Shown here: in pieces, positions 35,069-42,725 of the stretch | Layout of the letters: every line of letters begins with the position of its first letter | Numbering within the stretch: the stretch's first letter is position 1 | Origin: Vampirovibrio chlorellavorus | GTDB lineage: Bacteria > Cyanobacteriota > Vampirovibrionia > Vampirovibrionales > Vampirovibrionaceae | Reading direction: 5' to 3' | DNA: 64,000 bases | Assembly (NCBI RefSeq): GCF_003149375.1 | Contig: NZ_QFWH01000005.1 | Location: forward strand, 140,004-204,003 | The notes under the pieces: model-generated | The model's input: the letters and a program-made list of their open reading frames with translations, nothing else | Database searches by the model: none | Told to the model about the DNA's origin: nothing | Program-made: the position numbers and the translations under genes

Positions 35069-37555
35069 ATGAACGGTTTGCTCCAGAATTTAAACGAGGC
35101 CCAACTAGAGGCGGTGACTCATCAATTGGGGCCTTTGCTGGTTCTGGCCGGTGCCGGTAGCGGTAAAACCAGAGTCCTGACCCACCAAATCGCCCATCGC
35201 ATTGAATCGGGCGTTCATCCGGCGGAAATTTTAGCGGTGACCTTTACCAACAAGGCGGCCCGGGAAATGCGGGAACGCTTGCAGCACCTGGTGGGAGAGG
35301 CCAATGGCCGCAGCCTGTGGATTGGCACCTTCCACAGCATTTGCGGGCGTATTCTGCGCCGGGATGTCAGCCACTACACCTCCAAGGCCGGGCGCACCTG
35401 GAACAACAACTTTGTCATCTACGATGAAACCGAGTCCATGGCGGCGGTGAAAACGGTGATCAAGGCCCTGAACCTGGATGACAAGCTGTACGCCCCCAAG
35501 AACATCCGCTATTCCATCTCCGGCTTTAAAAACCAGATGCTGGACGCCTACGATTACGCCACCACGGCCAAGGACTTCCGCACCGAGAAGCTGGCCCAGA
35601 TTTATGATGGCTACGAGGCCGAACTGGCCCGCAACAACGCCATGGACTTTGATGACATGCTGATGATCACGGTGAAGTTGCTGCAACAGAACCCGCATGT
35701 CTTGCAGCGGTATCACGATCAGTTCAAGCACCTGCTGGTGGACGAGTTTCAGGATACCAACGATGCCCAGTACGAGCTGGTACGCCTGCTGGCGGAAGGC
35801 TGCCTGAAAGAGGACAGCACCCCGGAATCCCAACAGGCCTTGTGGCTGAACCGCAGCCTGACTGTGGTGGGCGATGTGGATCAGTCTATCTATAGCTGGC
35901 GGGGTGCCAATTTCCGCATTATCCTGAACTTCCAAAGCGGCTTTGTGGGTGCCAAGGTCATCAAGCTGCTGCACAATTACCGCTCCACGGCCAACATTCT
36001 GGAAGTGGCCAACGCCATCATCGAGCAAAACCAGGAGCGCTTGCCCAAGGAGCTGATTTCCGTGCGGGGGGCCGGGGAGAAAATCAACTGCTACGAGGCC
36101 AAGGACGATCGGGAAGAGGCGTTCTACATTCTGGATCGTATTCAGCAGATGATTAACACCGGCAATTACAAGCCCGGCGATTGCTGTATTTTGTACCGCA
36201 CCAACGTGCAAAGCCGGGTGCTGGAAGATGTGCTGATCTCTCGGGGCATTCCCTACAACATGGTGGGCGGCCTCAAGTTCTACGAGCGCAAGGAAATCAA
36301 GGACGTTCTGGCATATCTCACGGTCATTTTCAACGATCAGGACGGCTACAGCGTCAAGCGCATTCTGAATGTGCCCAAGCGGGGAGTGGGCAAAACCAGC
36401 ATCGAGTATCTGGAAGCCACCGCCGCCCAGCACAACGCTTCACTTTATCAGGTTTTGCGTCAGGCCGATCAGGTGCCGGATCTCAAGCCCAAGGCGGTCA
36501 AGGCCATTCAGGGCTTTGTCTCGGTCATGGAACGCCTCAAACGGCTGGCCACCGAGGTGGGTCTGGATGAACTGGTCACCCAGATTCTGGATTTAACCGG
36601 TTATTTCGATGAACTGAAGCTGGAAGACCCCACCGATACGGAGGGGCGACAGGCCAACGTGCAGGAATTTATCAGCGTGGCCCGCCAGTTTATGATTGAA
36701 AACCCGCCCACCGAAGACAGCCAGCCGGGCTTGGCCGAATTTTTAACCCAGATGTCCCTGCTCAGTGATATTGATACCTCGGAGCCGGTGGAAAACAAGA
36801 TCGTGCTGATGACCCTGCACGCCTGCAAGGGGCTGGAATTCCCGGTGGTGGCCGTGTGCGGCCTGGAAGAGGGACTGTTCCCCCATTTCCGTTCCTTGAA
36901 CGACACTACCCAGATGGAAGAAGAGCGCCGCTTGATGTATGTGGGCGTCACTCGGGCCATGGAGCGCCTGTTTTTGACCTACGCCCGCCGCCGACTGATT
37001 ATGGGCGAATTGCGCTACTCCCAGCCCAGCCGCTTCCTGAAGGAGATCCCGCAAGAGTATCTCTCGGGCTTTTATACGCTGGAATCGACCAGCACCAATC
37101 GTTACAGCGATGAGGCGGTGGACGACCTGCGCCGGGGCGGTTCTTCCTCTGAGGGGCGTAGTAGCGGGTACTCGTCCGAGCGGTTCACCGATTCTGATTA
37201 CGGCGGAAGCAGTTTTAAATCCGGCAAGTCCTCGGCCGGGCGATCCGGCGGCGGTGGCTACCAGTATGGCAGCGGTAATTCGGGGTACTCCAATGTCAGT
37301 TCGCACTTGCGGAATGTCACGCCCAAAAAGTCGTCGCCCTCCGCCTTGCCCACCGTCGGTTCCAATCGCCCGCAACCGGCCCCCTCGGCGGCAGCCTTCA
37401 AGGTGGGGGATCGGGTAACTCATGCCAAATTCGGGGAGGGTACGGTCAGTCAGGTGCTGGGCGATGGCGACAAGGCCATTTACAGCATCCAGTTTGACAC
37501 CATCGCCGGAAAGAAGCTGCTCGATCCCAAGTTCGCCAAGCTGGACAAGGCATAA
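35069..37555 (+). CDS. pcrA: UvrD/PcrA-type ATP-dependent DNA helicase
   Basis: 828 residues with the SF1A motifs in order: Walker A VLAGAGSGKTRVL (25-37), motif Ia VTFTNKAAREMRERL, motif II VDEFQDTN, motif III VVGDVDQSIYSWRGA, motif IV region LLHNYRS, motif V TLHACKGLEFP and motif VI ERRLMYVGVTRAM. It unwinds DNA 3'-5' in repair and in displacing recombinase filaments. The C-terminus has a Ser/Gly-rich linker (about 685-760) and then the tudor-like PcrA tail FKVGDRVTHAKFGEGTV, which binds RNA polymerase in Bacillus PcrA. The gene is monocistronic: its own promoter is upstream and a convergent gene ends 12 bases beyond its stop. Confidence 0.96.
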   Translation: MNGLLQNLNEAQLEAVTHQLGPLLVLAGAGSGKTRVLTHQIAHRIESGVHPAEILAVTFTNKAAREMRERLQHLVGEANGRSLWIGTFHSICGRILRRDVSHYTSKAGRTWNNNFVIYDETESMAAVKTVIKALNLDDKLYAPKNIRYSISGFKNQMLDAYDYATTAKDFRTEKLAQIYDGYEAELARNNAMDFDDMLMITVKLLQQNPHVLQRYHDQFKHLLVDEFQDTNDAQYELVRLLAEGCLKEDSTPESQQALWLNRSLTVVGDVDQSIYSWRGANFRIILNFQSGFVGAKVIKLLHNYRSTANILEVANAIIEQNQERLPKELISVRGAGEKINCYEAKDDREEAFYILDRIQQMINTGNYKPGDCCILYRTNVQSRVLEDVLISRGIPYNMVGGLKFYERKEIKDVLAYLTVIFNDQDGYSVKRILNVPKRGVGKTSIEYLEATAAQHNASLYQVLRQADQVPDLKPKAVKAIQGFVSVMERLKRLATEVGLDELVTQILDLTGYFDELKLEDPTDTEGRQANVQEFISVARQFMIENPPTEDSQPGLAEFLTQMSLLSDIDTSEPVENKIVLMTLHACKGLEFPVVAVCGLEEGLFPHFRSLNDTTQMEEERRLMYVGVTRAMERLFLTYARRRLIMGELRYSQPSRFLKEIPQEYLSGFYTLESTSTNRYSDEAVDDLRRGGSSSEGRSSGYSSERFTDSDYGGSSFKSGKSSAGRSGGGGYQYGSGNSGYSNVSSHLRNVTPKKSSPSALPTVGSNRPQPAPSAAAFKVGDRVTHAKFGEGTVSQVLGDGDKAIYSIQFDTIAGKKLLDPKFAKLDKA

Positions 37556-37567
37556 TTAAGATTAATC

Positions 37568-38815
37568 TTACAGCGCTTCGATCAGCACCACGCTGAGATC
37601 GTCTTCCAGCGGGTGACCTTCGGTGAAATCCGAGAGTTGCTGAATGATCTCATCCAGGATGCGGGGCGACTTCTGCTCGATAAGGGCTATAAAGGTCTGC
37701 TCCAGCTGTTCTTCGGAGTACATGGCCTCGTGGATGTTCCGCATTTCGCTGACCCCATCGGTGAACATGAATATCTTGTCCCCCGGTGCCAAATCCACCC
37801 GGCCCAGCGGATATTCCATGTTTTTAATCCACACCAGCGGGGTGCCGTTTTCTTTCAGGCGGTACAGTTTGTGTTCGGATGCCTTGTAGTAAAGCGGGTA
37901 GGGATGTCCGGCCCCGGAAAACTCAAAGACCTGCTTGTGCGGCTGATCCTCCGGGGTGAAAATGCGTCCGTAGATGCCGGTGACATACTCCCCGGTCTTG
38001 ATGATATCGGCCAGCTCGTTGTTCAGGTGGTACAGGATGTCGGCGGGGCAATCGTGGTTGTGGGTAATCCGGTAGAAGGATGACTTGAAAATGGCGGTAA
38101 TAAAGCCCGCCGGAACCCCGTGTCCGGACACATCGGCAATGGCCACCCCCACCGTGCCGCCGGGGAACTGAATGACATCGTAGATGTCCCCGCCCAGGGC
38201 GTCGCAGGGCAGGTAAACACCGGAAATTTTCAGTTTGTCGTTTCGGTAATGGCATTTGCTAAAGGCGGAAACATCCTCGGCGGGCAGGGTGGCATCCGGT
38301 AAAAAGGGGGGAAGCAGGCTTTGTTGCAACTGACGGGCCACGTACAACTCTTTTTCCACTTGCAAGTTGCGCTCATACAGCTCCGTGTTCATTTTGTTGA
38401 GCTGGGCGGCCAGTTGCACGGACTGGCTGATCAGCCGTTTGTTGCGAATGGCTGATTTGAGCCGGGCCAGAATCTCCACCTCTTCCGTCTCGATGGAAAT
38501 CAGGTCGCTGACTCCGTTTTCCAGACTTGCCAATAGTTTGGTATTGGGCCTTAGCTGGCTGTGGATGAAAATAATGGGGATATTCTCGGTCTCCGGGTCG
38601 TTTTTGAGGCCTTGGCAGACCTGGGTTCCTTTTTGCTCGGAGAGAATGGGGTCCACCAGAATCAGGTCGGGTTGTTCGGCTTTGATTTCGGCAACCAGCC
38701 CTGTTTCGCCCCGTGGAGAGACCAGTTGGTAGCCTTGCCCCTGCAATTTCCGGTAGATTTCGCACAAACCCGGATGCTGGTTATCTATCGATTCAACCGA
38801 GAAGATTTTGAACAT
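37568..38815 (-). CDS. Receiver-domain PP2C (SpoIIE/RsbU-type) serine phosphatase
   Basis: 415 residues. Residues 1-125 form a divergent response-regulator receiver: the phosphoacceptor is Asp55 (LILVDP), but the acidic pair normally at the end of strand 1 is missing (KIFSVESIDN) and the conserved Lys near residue 105 is not evident. A helical, coiled-coil linker (about 130-175) precedes the PP2C/SpoIIE domain with CDALGGDIYDVIQF and IADVSGHGVPAGF, carrying the metal-binding Asp residues. Such proteins dephosphorylate anti-sigma-factor antagonists in partner-switching networks. No anti-sigma kinase or STAS gene is next to it. ATG 38815 is the start. Signal input through Asp55 is uncertain given the missing residues. 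Confidence 0.88.
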   Translation of the reverse strand: MFKIFSVESIDNQHPGLCEIYRKLQGQGYQLVSPRGETGLVAEIKAEQPDLILVDPILSEQKGTQVCQGLKNDPETENIPIIFIHSQLRPNTKLLASLENGVSDLISIETEEVEILARLKSAIRNKRLISQSVQLAAQLNKMNTELYERNLQVEKELYVARQLQQSLLPPFLPDATLPAEDVSAFSKCHYRNDKLKISGVYLPCDALGGDIYDVIQFPGGTVGVAIADVSGHGVPAGFITAIFKSSFYRITHNHDCPADILYHLNNELADIIKTGEYVTGIYGRIFTPEDQPHKQVFEFSGAGHPYPLYYKASEHKLYRLKENGTPLVWIKNMEYPLGRVDLAPGDKIFMFTDGVSEMRNIHEAMYSEEQLEQTFIALIEQKSPRILDEIIQQLSDFTEGHPLEDDLSVVLIEAL

Positions 38816-39207
38816 GGGGAACCTCTGCCATTGGGACGAAAAACGGGGAAACCCGGTGGGGGCGCTAGACAGGAAGGATTTTTTTTCCAGGCTTTATATT
38901 TTTCTTCTTGCCAGGGGGGATGTAGGCATATTCGGCAGCCCGGTTAAAAACCTGAATGAAAATGCGCGCCTATTTTCAGGTGTTTAAAAATTGAGATCGG
39001 CAAGCTGCCAAAAATGAGGATCGCCCCGACAAAGTCCTCTATTCGGGGGAAGGAAAGAGACACCCAAACGCTTACCATGGTTACAACGGTTACAACACAC
39101 TGAAGTTTTTGTGGTGAGTGGATTTTAAAGAGAGCCCAAGCTGGTTCAAGGCGGGCTGAAAATGGGCTTTGGTTCTTTAAGAGGATAGAGCGAGGAGGCT
39201 TGCGGGC
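38816..39207. other. Intergenic region with an exact 9-base tandem repeat
   Basis: About 390 bases without a gene. GGTTACAAC occurs twice in direct tandem at 39079-39096, possibly an operator for either divergent gene. No clear -35/-10 pair was found. Confidence 0.35.
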
Positions 39208-39474
39208 ATGGTAACGGCAACAACAACGACCGGCAGTGTTTTCTGGACACAACCGCTGGATGAGGAAGTATCGGCCTCTATTACCCAAACCTGGACGGAT
39301 CAGGCCATCAAGTGCTACGTGACCAATGCCGATTGTGGTAATTGCTCCATTCCCAAGGGCGGATATTCCTTTGTGTGCCAGATGAACAAGGTGGTGCCGG
39401 TTTTGCTCAAGACACTGGGACATCCCGAACCCAAGCGGGTGGACAGATTGCTGCCCTACCTTAGCCAGTATTAA
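39208..39474 (+). CDS. Small four-cysteine protein of unknown function
   Basis: 88 residues starting at ATG 39208 behind GGAGG. Four cysteines in the centre (CYVTNADCGNCSIPKGG then SFVC; spacing C-x6-C-x2-C-x11-C) could bind zinc or an iron-sulphur cluster. The C-terminal half is helical (KVVPVLLKTLG) and ends in RVDRLLPYLSQY. No signal peptide was seen. It is followed by a strong intrinsic terminator, so it is a complete monocistronic unit. This makes it very probably a real gene despite no family being recognised. A transcription-factor-like or redox-sensing role would suit the composition but is only a guess. Confidence 0.72.
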   Translation: MVTATTTTGSVFWTQPLDEEVSASITQTWTDQAIKCYVTNADCGNCSIPKGGYSFVCQMNKVVPVLLKTLGHPEPKRVDRLLPYLSQY

Positions 39475-39515
39475 ACGGATTTTAAAAGCGTAACCCCCTA
39501 TGAAGCTGATTCAAT

Positions 39516-39545
39516 AGCCGGAGTCCCCTCCGGCTTTCTTTTTGG
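39516..39545 (+). terminator. Intrinsic terminator of the four-cysteine gene
   Basis: AGCCGGAG (39516-39523), loop TCCC, CTCCGGCT (39528-39535), then TTCTTTTT: a perfect 8-bp stem with a U-rich tail, 42 bases after the stop. Confidence 0.9.
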
Positions 39546-39594
39546 AATTTTTTAGGCAAGGCTGCCTTACCATTTTTTATTTCCGCTTCACTCT

Positions 39595-39642
39595 GTCATT
39601 CCCGGTCATTCCCGCGAAAGCATACACCTGCCCGGGAATGAC
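39595..39642. repeat. Palindromic repeat with GTCATTCCCG units
   Basis: GTCATTCCCG occurs twice in tandem (39595-39604 and 39605-39614) and once inverted as CGGGAATGAC (39633-39642). The inverted pair can form a 10-bp stem around 18 bases. It resembles dispersed bacterial palindromic repeats of the CATTCCCG type. Confidence 0.6.
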
Positions 39643-39722
39643 ATCTAGCACAGTCGGTAATGATGTCGCAGGGCTTTACAACAAGGAGAAACGCACTAGA
39701 GTGGGCATTACTGCGGCGCTTC

Positions 39723-39791
39723 AATTCAAATCTTCGGGAGATTTGAATTTTAACCCAAAAGTAAAACCGGACTTTTACGGAAAAAGTCCGG
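39723..39791. repeat. Two consecutive perfect hairpins
   Basis: AATTCAAATCT (39723-39733) pairs with AGATTTGAATT (39739-39749) around TCGGG. CCGGACTTTT (39767-39776) pairs with AAAAGTCCGG (39782-39791) around a 5-base loop. Both stems are perfect. They share the region with the GTCATTCCCG repeats and no gene overlaps them. Confidence 0.65.
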
Positions 39792-40075
39792 CCAATCGAA
39801 GGGGTATACATTTACAAGACTTATTATACGTCTTTTTTGTTTTTACAACAATTAGGTTATTTTGTTTTTGAAAAATTCCACCACCTGTGGAATGTCATTT
39901 TCTGAAGGGCCTTGCCAGCCCTGATTTTTCACGGCAGGGCTTTGATTGCTGGGTTGTGTCAAATTTAAATACCCATTAGAAAAGCACTCCGCCCAACGGA
40001 GGATGTGCCAAATCCGGGCACAGGCTGGCGCTTTAAAAAGGGGAGGTGTCAACCTCATTTGAACAAAGGTCGCCC

Positions 40076-41269
40076 TTAAATGGCGGACAGAGTGCTTTCT
40101 GTTAAACCAGCCAGTCGGCACACCGATTCCCGTGCCCAGCGATCCAGCGCCTGGATTTCGTTGAGGTCTGGATGGCTGGCAACCCCTTGTTTCTGATAGG
40201 CGATGAGCGTCTCTTCCAACAGGCGGGCAATGTCCATAAAGGCGATTTTGCCATCCAGAAATAACTGAACGGCCATTTCATCGGCCCCATTGAGAACGCA
40301 GGTGGCTCCGCTGCCCAGTTTTCCGGCCTCGTAAGCCAGCCGCACGCAGGGGAAGCGATCCAGATCCGGTGGCTCCAGATTCAATTGCGACAGGCTCATC
40401 AGATCGAGATGGACGGCGGCTTCCTGATTGGGCAAGCGCTGGGGATAGGTCATGGCGTACTGAATGGGGCCGTGCATATCGGGGGCCCCCAATTGCATCA
40501 GGATTGACCCATCCTGAAAGGCCACCCCGCTGTGAATAATGCTTTCCGGGTGGACGATTACCTGAATTTGAGGGTAGGACACCCCAAACAGCCAGTGGGC
40601 CTCAATGACTTCCAGCCCCTTGTTCATCATGGTGGCGGAATCGATGGTGATTTTGCGGCCCATCACCCAGTTGGGGTGCTTTAAGGCCTCTTGCAGGGTG
40701 ACATGATTCAACTGGGCCCGCGTGTGGGTTCTGAATGGGCCCCCGGATGCGGTCAGGTACAGCTTGGAGATGGCCTGCGGGGGTTCCTGCTTCAGGCACT
40801 GGTGGATGGCCACATGCTCGCTATCGATGGGCACAACTTGGGACAAATACGGTTGTACCAGATGTCCGCCGGTGACGAAGGTCTCTTTGTTGGCCGTCAG
40901 CAGCTTGCGACCCGCTTTTAAGGCCAAGAGAGAGGGCTCCAGTCCAATCAGGCCCACCAGACCCACGATAAGCGTGTCAATACCCGGCCACAGGGCCAGG
41001 GCGTTCAGCCCTTCTGTCCCCACCAGAATCTCCCCCTGAAATTCGGGGGCCCGCGCCTTTAGTAAACTCACCAGGGCCGGGCGATCGCTTTCCGCCTGAA
41101 TGGCGATGGCTTCCGGGCGAAATTCCGCCACCTGTTGGGCCAGCCGCTCCAGATTTTTTCCGGCGCCCAGCACTTTAATCTGAAAGCGATCCGGCATGCG
41201 ACGAACCACATCCAGCACCTGGGTGCCGATGGAGCCGGTAGAGCCGAGTAGAGCGATTGCTTCTGTCAT
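40076..41269 (-). CDS. dxr: 1-deoxy-D-xylulose 5-phosphate reductoisomerase
   Basis: 397 residues. Second enzyme of the methylerythritol phosphate pathway, converting DXP to MEP with NADPH. Visible features: the NADPH loop GSTGSIG (8-14), AANKETFV-type block (LLTANKETFVTGG), VPIDSEHVAIHQCL with the metal ligands Asp/Glu, LTASGGPFR, and the family block HPNWVMGRKITIDSATMMNKGLE. Length and order are normal. It shows isoprenoid, and hence undecaprenol, supply by the non-mevalonate route. No ribosome-binding site is visible before ATG 41269 and the leader is AT-rich. A TATGAT lies on the minus strand about 55-60 bases upstream as a possible -10. Confidence 0.97.
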   Translation of the reverse strand: MTEAIALLGSTGSIGTQVLDVVRRMPDRFQIKVLGAGKNLERLAQQVAEFRPEAIAIQAESDRPALVSLLKARAPEFQGEILVGTEGLNALALWPGIDTLIVGLVGLIGLEPSLLALKAGRKLLTANKETFVTGGHLVQPYLSQVVPIDSEHVAIHQCLKQEPPQAISKLYLTASGGPFRTHTRAQLNHVTLQEALKHPNWVMGRKITIDSATMMNKGLEVIEAHWLFGVSYPQIQVIVHPESIIHSGVAFQDGSILMQLGAPDMHGPIQYAMTYPQRLPNQEAAVHLDLMSLSQLNLEPPDLDRFPCVRLAYEAGKLGSGATCVLNGADEMAVQLFLDGKIAFMDIARLLEETLIAYQKQGVASHPDLNEIQALDRWARESVCRLAGLTESTLSAI

Positions 41270-41499
41270 ATTTTGTAAAATAACTGTTGTTTTTTCTATG
41301 CATGAACCGCTAAAAGGGTATCATAGAAGCGTGTGATGTTCGATTCCAATAATCATCCTCACCGCCCTCGGGAGATAGGCTGAGGAACAGACTGGAGAAA
41401 ATTCTGAAAAAATATACTGAAGAAGCATACTGAGGCGTAAACAAGGGAGTCAGGCCGGGCCGTGGGGGTATGGCCCAGGATCTGGTAGAGGAAGTGAGC

Positions 41500-41730
41500 A
41501 TGTTTAAGTGTAAGCAATGTCAGGGTACGGAATTTCAGCTGGTACTTCAGGCAAACGTGCAAGGTCAGGTGACCGTTTCCGCCAATGCCTTTAACGAGGT
41601 AGTGGTCACCGTGGGCGAACGGGAGTTTATTGCCGATTTGATGTTTATGAATCAGTTTGCCGTGTGCAAGGAATGCGGCGGCATTAAATGCTGGGCCTAT
41701 TTTTTCCGTGAGCCGGTCAGCGCTGTGTAA
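41500..41730 (+). CDS. Small zinc-ribbon protein
   Basis: 76 residues from ATG 41500, with GAGGAAG about 6 bases upstream. Two CxxC knuckles (CKQC near residue 4, CKEC near 56) enclose a β-rich core (TVSANAFNEVVVTVGEREF), a typical treble-clef or rubredoxin-like zinc ribbon. No further domain is present. The upstream in-frame ATG at 41470 is less likely. It is probably a nucleic-acid or protein-binding accessory factor; no family was recognised. It converges with the ArsC/Spx-like gene 30 bases away. Confidence 0.72.
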   Translation: MFKCKQCQGTEFQLVLQANVQGQVTVSANAFNEVVVTVGEREFIADLMFMNQFAVCKECGGIKCWAYFFREPVSAV

Positions 41731-41760
41731 CCCCGGGTCAGCCTACCGATTCGGCGGCGC

Positions 41761-42126
41761 TTACTGGAACAACTGATCGTATTGCTTGGCGGAAAAACCG
41801 GCCAAGACTTGCTTGTCCTTGGTCACCACCACGGGGCGCTTGATGAAGGTGTATTCCTCGTGCATGTACTGCAGCATCTCCTCATCGGAGAGTTCTTTCT
41901 CGTTCAAGCCCCAGGCCCGGTACTTCATGGCCCGCTTGGAGAACAGTTTATCCACCCCGCCCATCCGCTCGCAAAGGGTTTTCAGGGTTTCAATGGAAAC
42001 CGGTTCTTCCTTCACGTTGATGTATTGCTTGACGGTGGCGCCCTTGTCCCTCAGGTACTGATCGGCTTTGACGCAGGTGCTGCAATAGGGAAGCCAGTAG
42101 ACTTGTTCAATTTCCAGTTTGGCCAT
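41761..42126 (-). CDS. ArsC/Spx-family thioredoxin-fold protein
   Basis: 121 residues from ATG 42126 with AAAAGGA 8 bases upstream. The start EQVYWLPYCSTCVKADQYLRDKG has the CxxC redox motif of Spx-like members (rather than the single Cys of arsenate reductase), and FIKRPVVVT is the conserved Arg-Pro block after the inserted helices. Members are arsenate reductases, Spx-type RNA-polymerase regulators or thiol oxidoreductases of unclear role (YffB-like). With CxxC present, a redox-sensing or glutathione/thioredoxin-linked reductase role is plausible. The exact subfamily is undetermined. Confidence 0.82.
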   Translation of the reverse strand: MAKLEIEQVYWLPYCSTCVKADQYLRDKGATVKQYINVKEEPVSIETLKTLCERMGGVDKLFSKRAMKYRAWGLNEKELSDEEMLQYMHEEYTFIKRPVVVTKDKQVLAGFSAKQYDQLFQ

Positions 42127-42329
42127 GGCGAAAATCCTTTTCACAAATCAAACACAGATAGGGGACAGAGGCATCGGAGAGAGATGTCGGAGAGAAAATC
42201 AGGCTGAATGCTCACCAAAGCCGATGAAAAAATGATCTCAGCGGACGATGGGGATACAATTCCTGCATTCTATAACAGAGGGAACCCCCTGCACAGCAGG
42301 CAACGTCAACGGGAAAAATTCGTTATTTT

Positions 42330-42489
42330 GCCATTGAGTGAGACAGCCCTCAAACCCCATTTACAAAACTGCGTGCAGATCGGGCAATCATCGGAAAGGC
42401 TAGGGGCAAGGCAGCCCCCAGCCCCTCATTTCAACTCGCTGGACTCATACAGTTGTAAACGGGTTTTGAGGGCCGTCTCACTCAATGGG
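42330..42489. repeat. 160-bp imperfect inverted-repeat element (MITE-like)
   Basis: The arm at 42331-42371 (starting CCATTGAGTGAGAC, with GCCCTCAAA and TTTACAA) is matched in reverse complement by 42450-42488 (ending GTCTCACTCAATGG). There are only about three mismatches and one gap over some 40 bases. The 78-base centre is itself GC-rich and foldable (GGGGC against GCCCC). ATTTT occurs just outside both ends (42325-42329 and 42490-42494) and could be a target duplication. Confidence 0.65.
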
Positions 42490-42561
42490 ATTTTTCACTG
42501 TGGTAATGAGAGTGGCTGTGTAAAAACTATGATCCTCGTATTCGGCGCAAGCCCTTCATTT

Positions 42562-42570
42562 TGCTATGAT
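42562..42570 (+). promoter_or_regulatory. Extended -10 box for dnaB
   Basis: TGC followed by TATGAT (42565-42570) matches an extended -10. No good -35 is present at the right distance. The same TGCTATGAT also precedes the gene at 44273. Confidence 0.45.
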
Positions 42571-42725
42571 ACAAACAGAGCATTATGGGCCCCGTTACGT
42601 AAGAAGATTCCAACGGCCTTTCCCGCATTTAAAAAGAGTTGGCCCGGGGCGTGGCCGGATGGCGATTTGCCCCGTGGTTCTTCTTCAGCCCTGCCAGTTA
42701 TTTCAGTTAAAGAGAGTCAGGTTTT

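Larger units (their letters stand above)
39475..40075. other. Non-coding region between the four-cysteine gene and dxr
   Basis: 600 bases containing the terminator at 39516 and the palindrome cluster listed separately. The remainder (39800-40075) is AT-rich at its left end. It contains a minus-strand frame running on from dxr that I do not accept as a gene, since it lacks a start with a ribosome-binding site. Confidence 0.4.
42127..42725. other. Non-coding region before dnaB with an inverted-repeat element
   Basis: About 600 bases. The centre is the 160-base inverted-repeat element listed separately. A 226-codon plus-strand frame (42208-42888) crosses the element and the dnaB start and is rejected as a gene. 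An extended -10 box for dnaB lies at 42562-42570. Confidence 0.45.

Noticed and set aside
35231-36433. 400-codon frame antisense to pcrA
   Set aside because: Shadow of a clearly functional helicase gene on the other strand.
39542-39871. 109-codon frame containing VIPAKAYTCPGMTSS
   Set aside because: This is translation through the GTCATTCCCG palindromic repeat and two hairpins, beginning inside the terminator tail.
39852-40121. 89-codon minus-strand frame overlapping the end of dxr
   Set aside because: No start with a ribosome-binding site after the dxr stop. The C-terminal part looks somewhat protein-like, so a decayed gene cannot be excluded.
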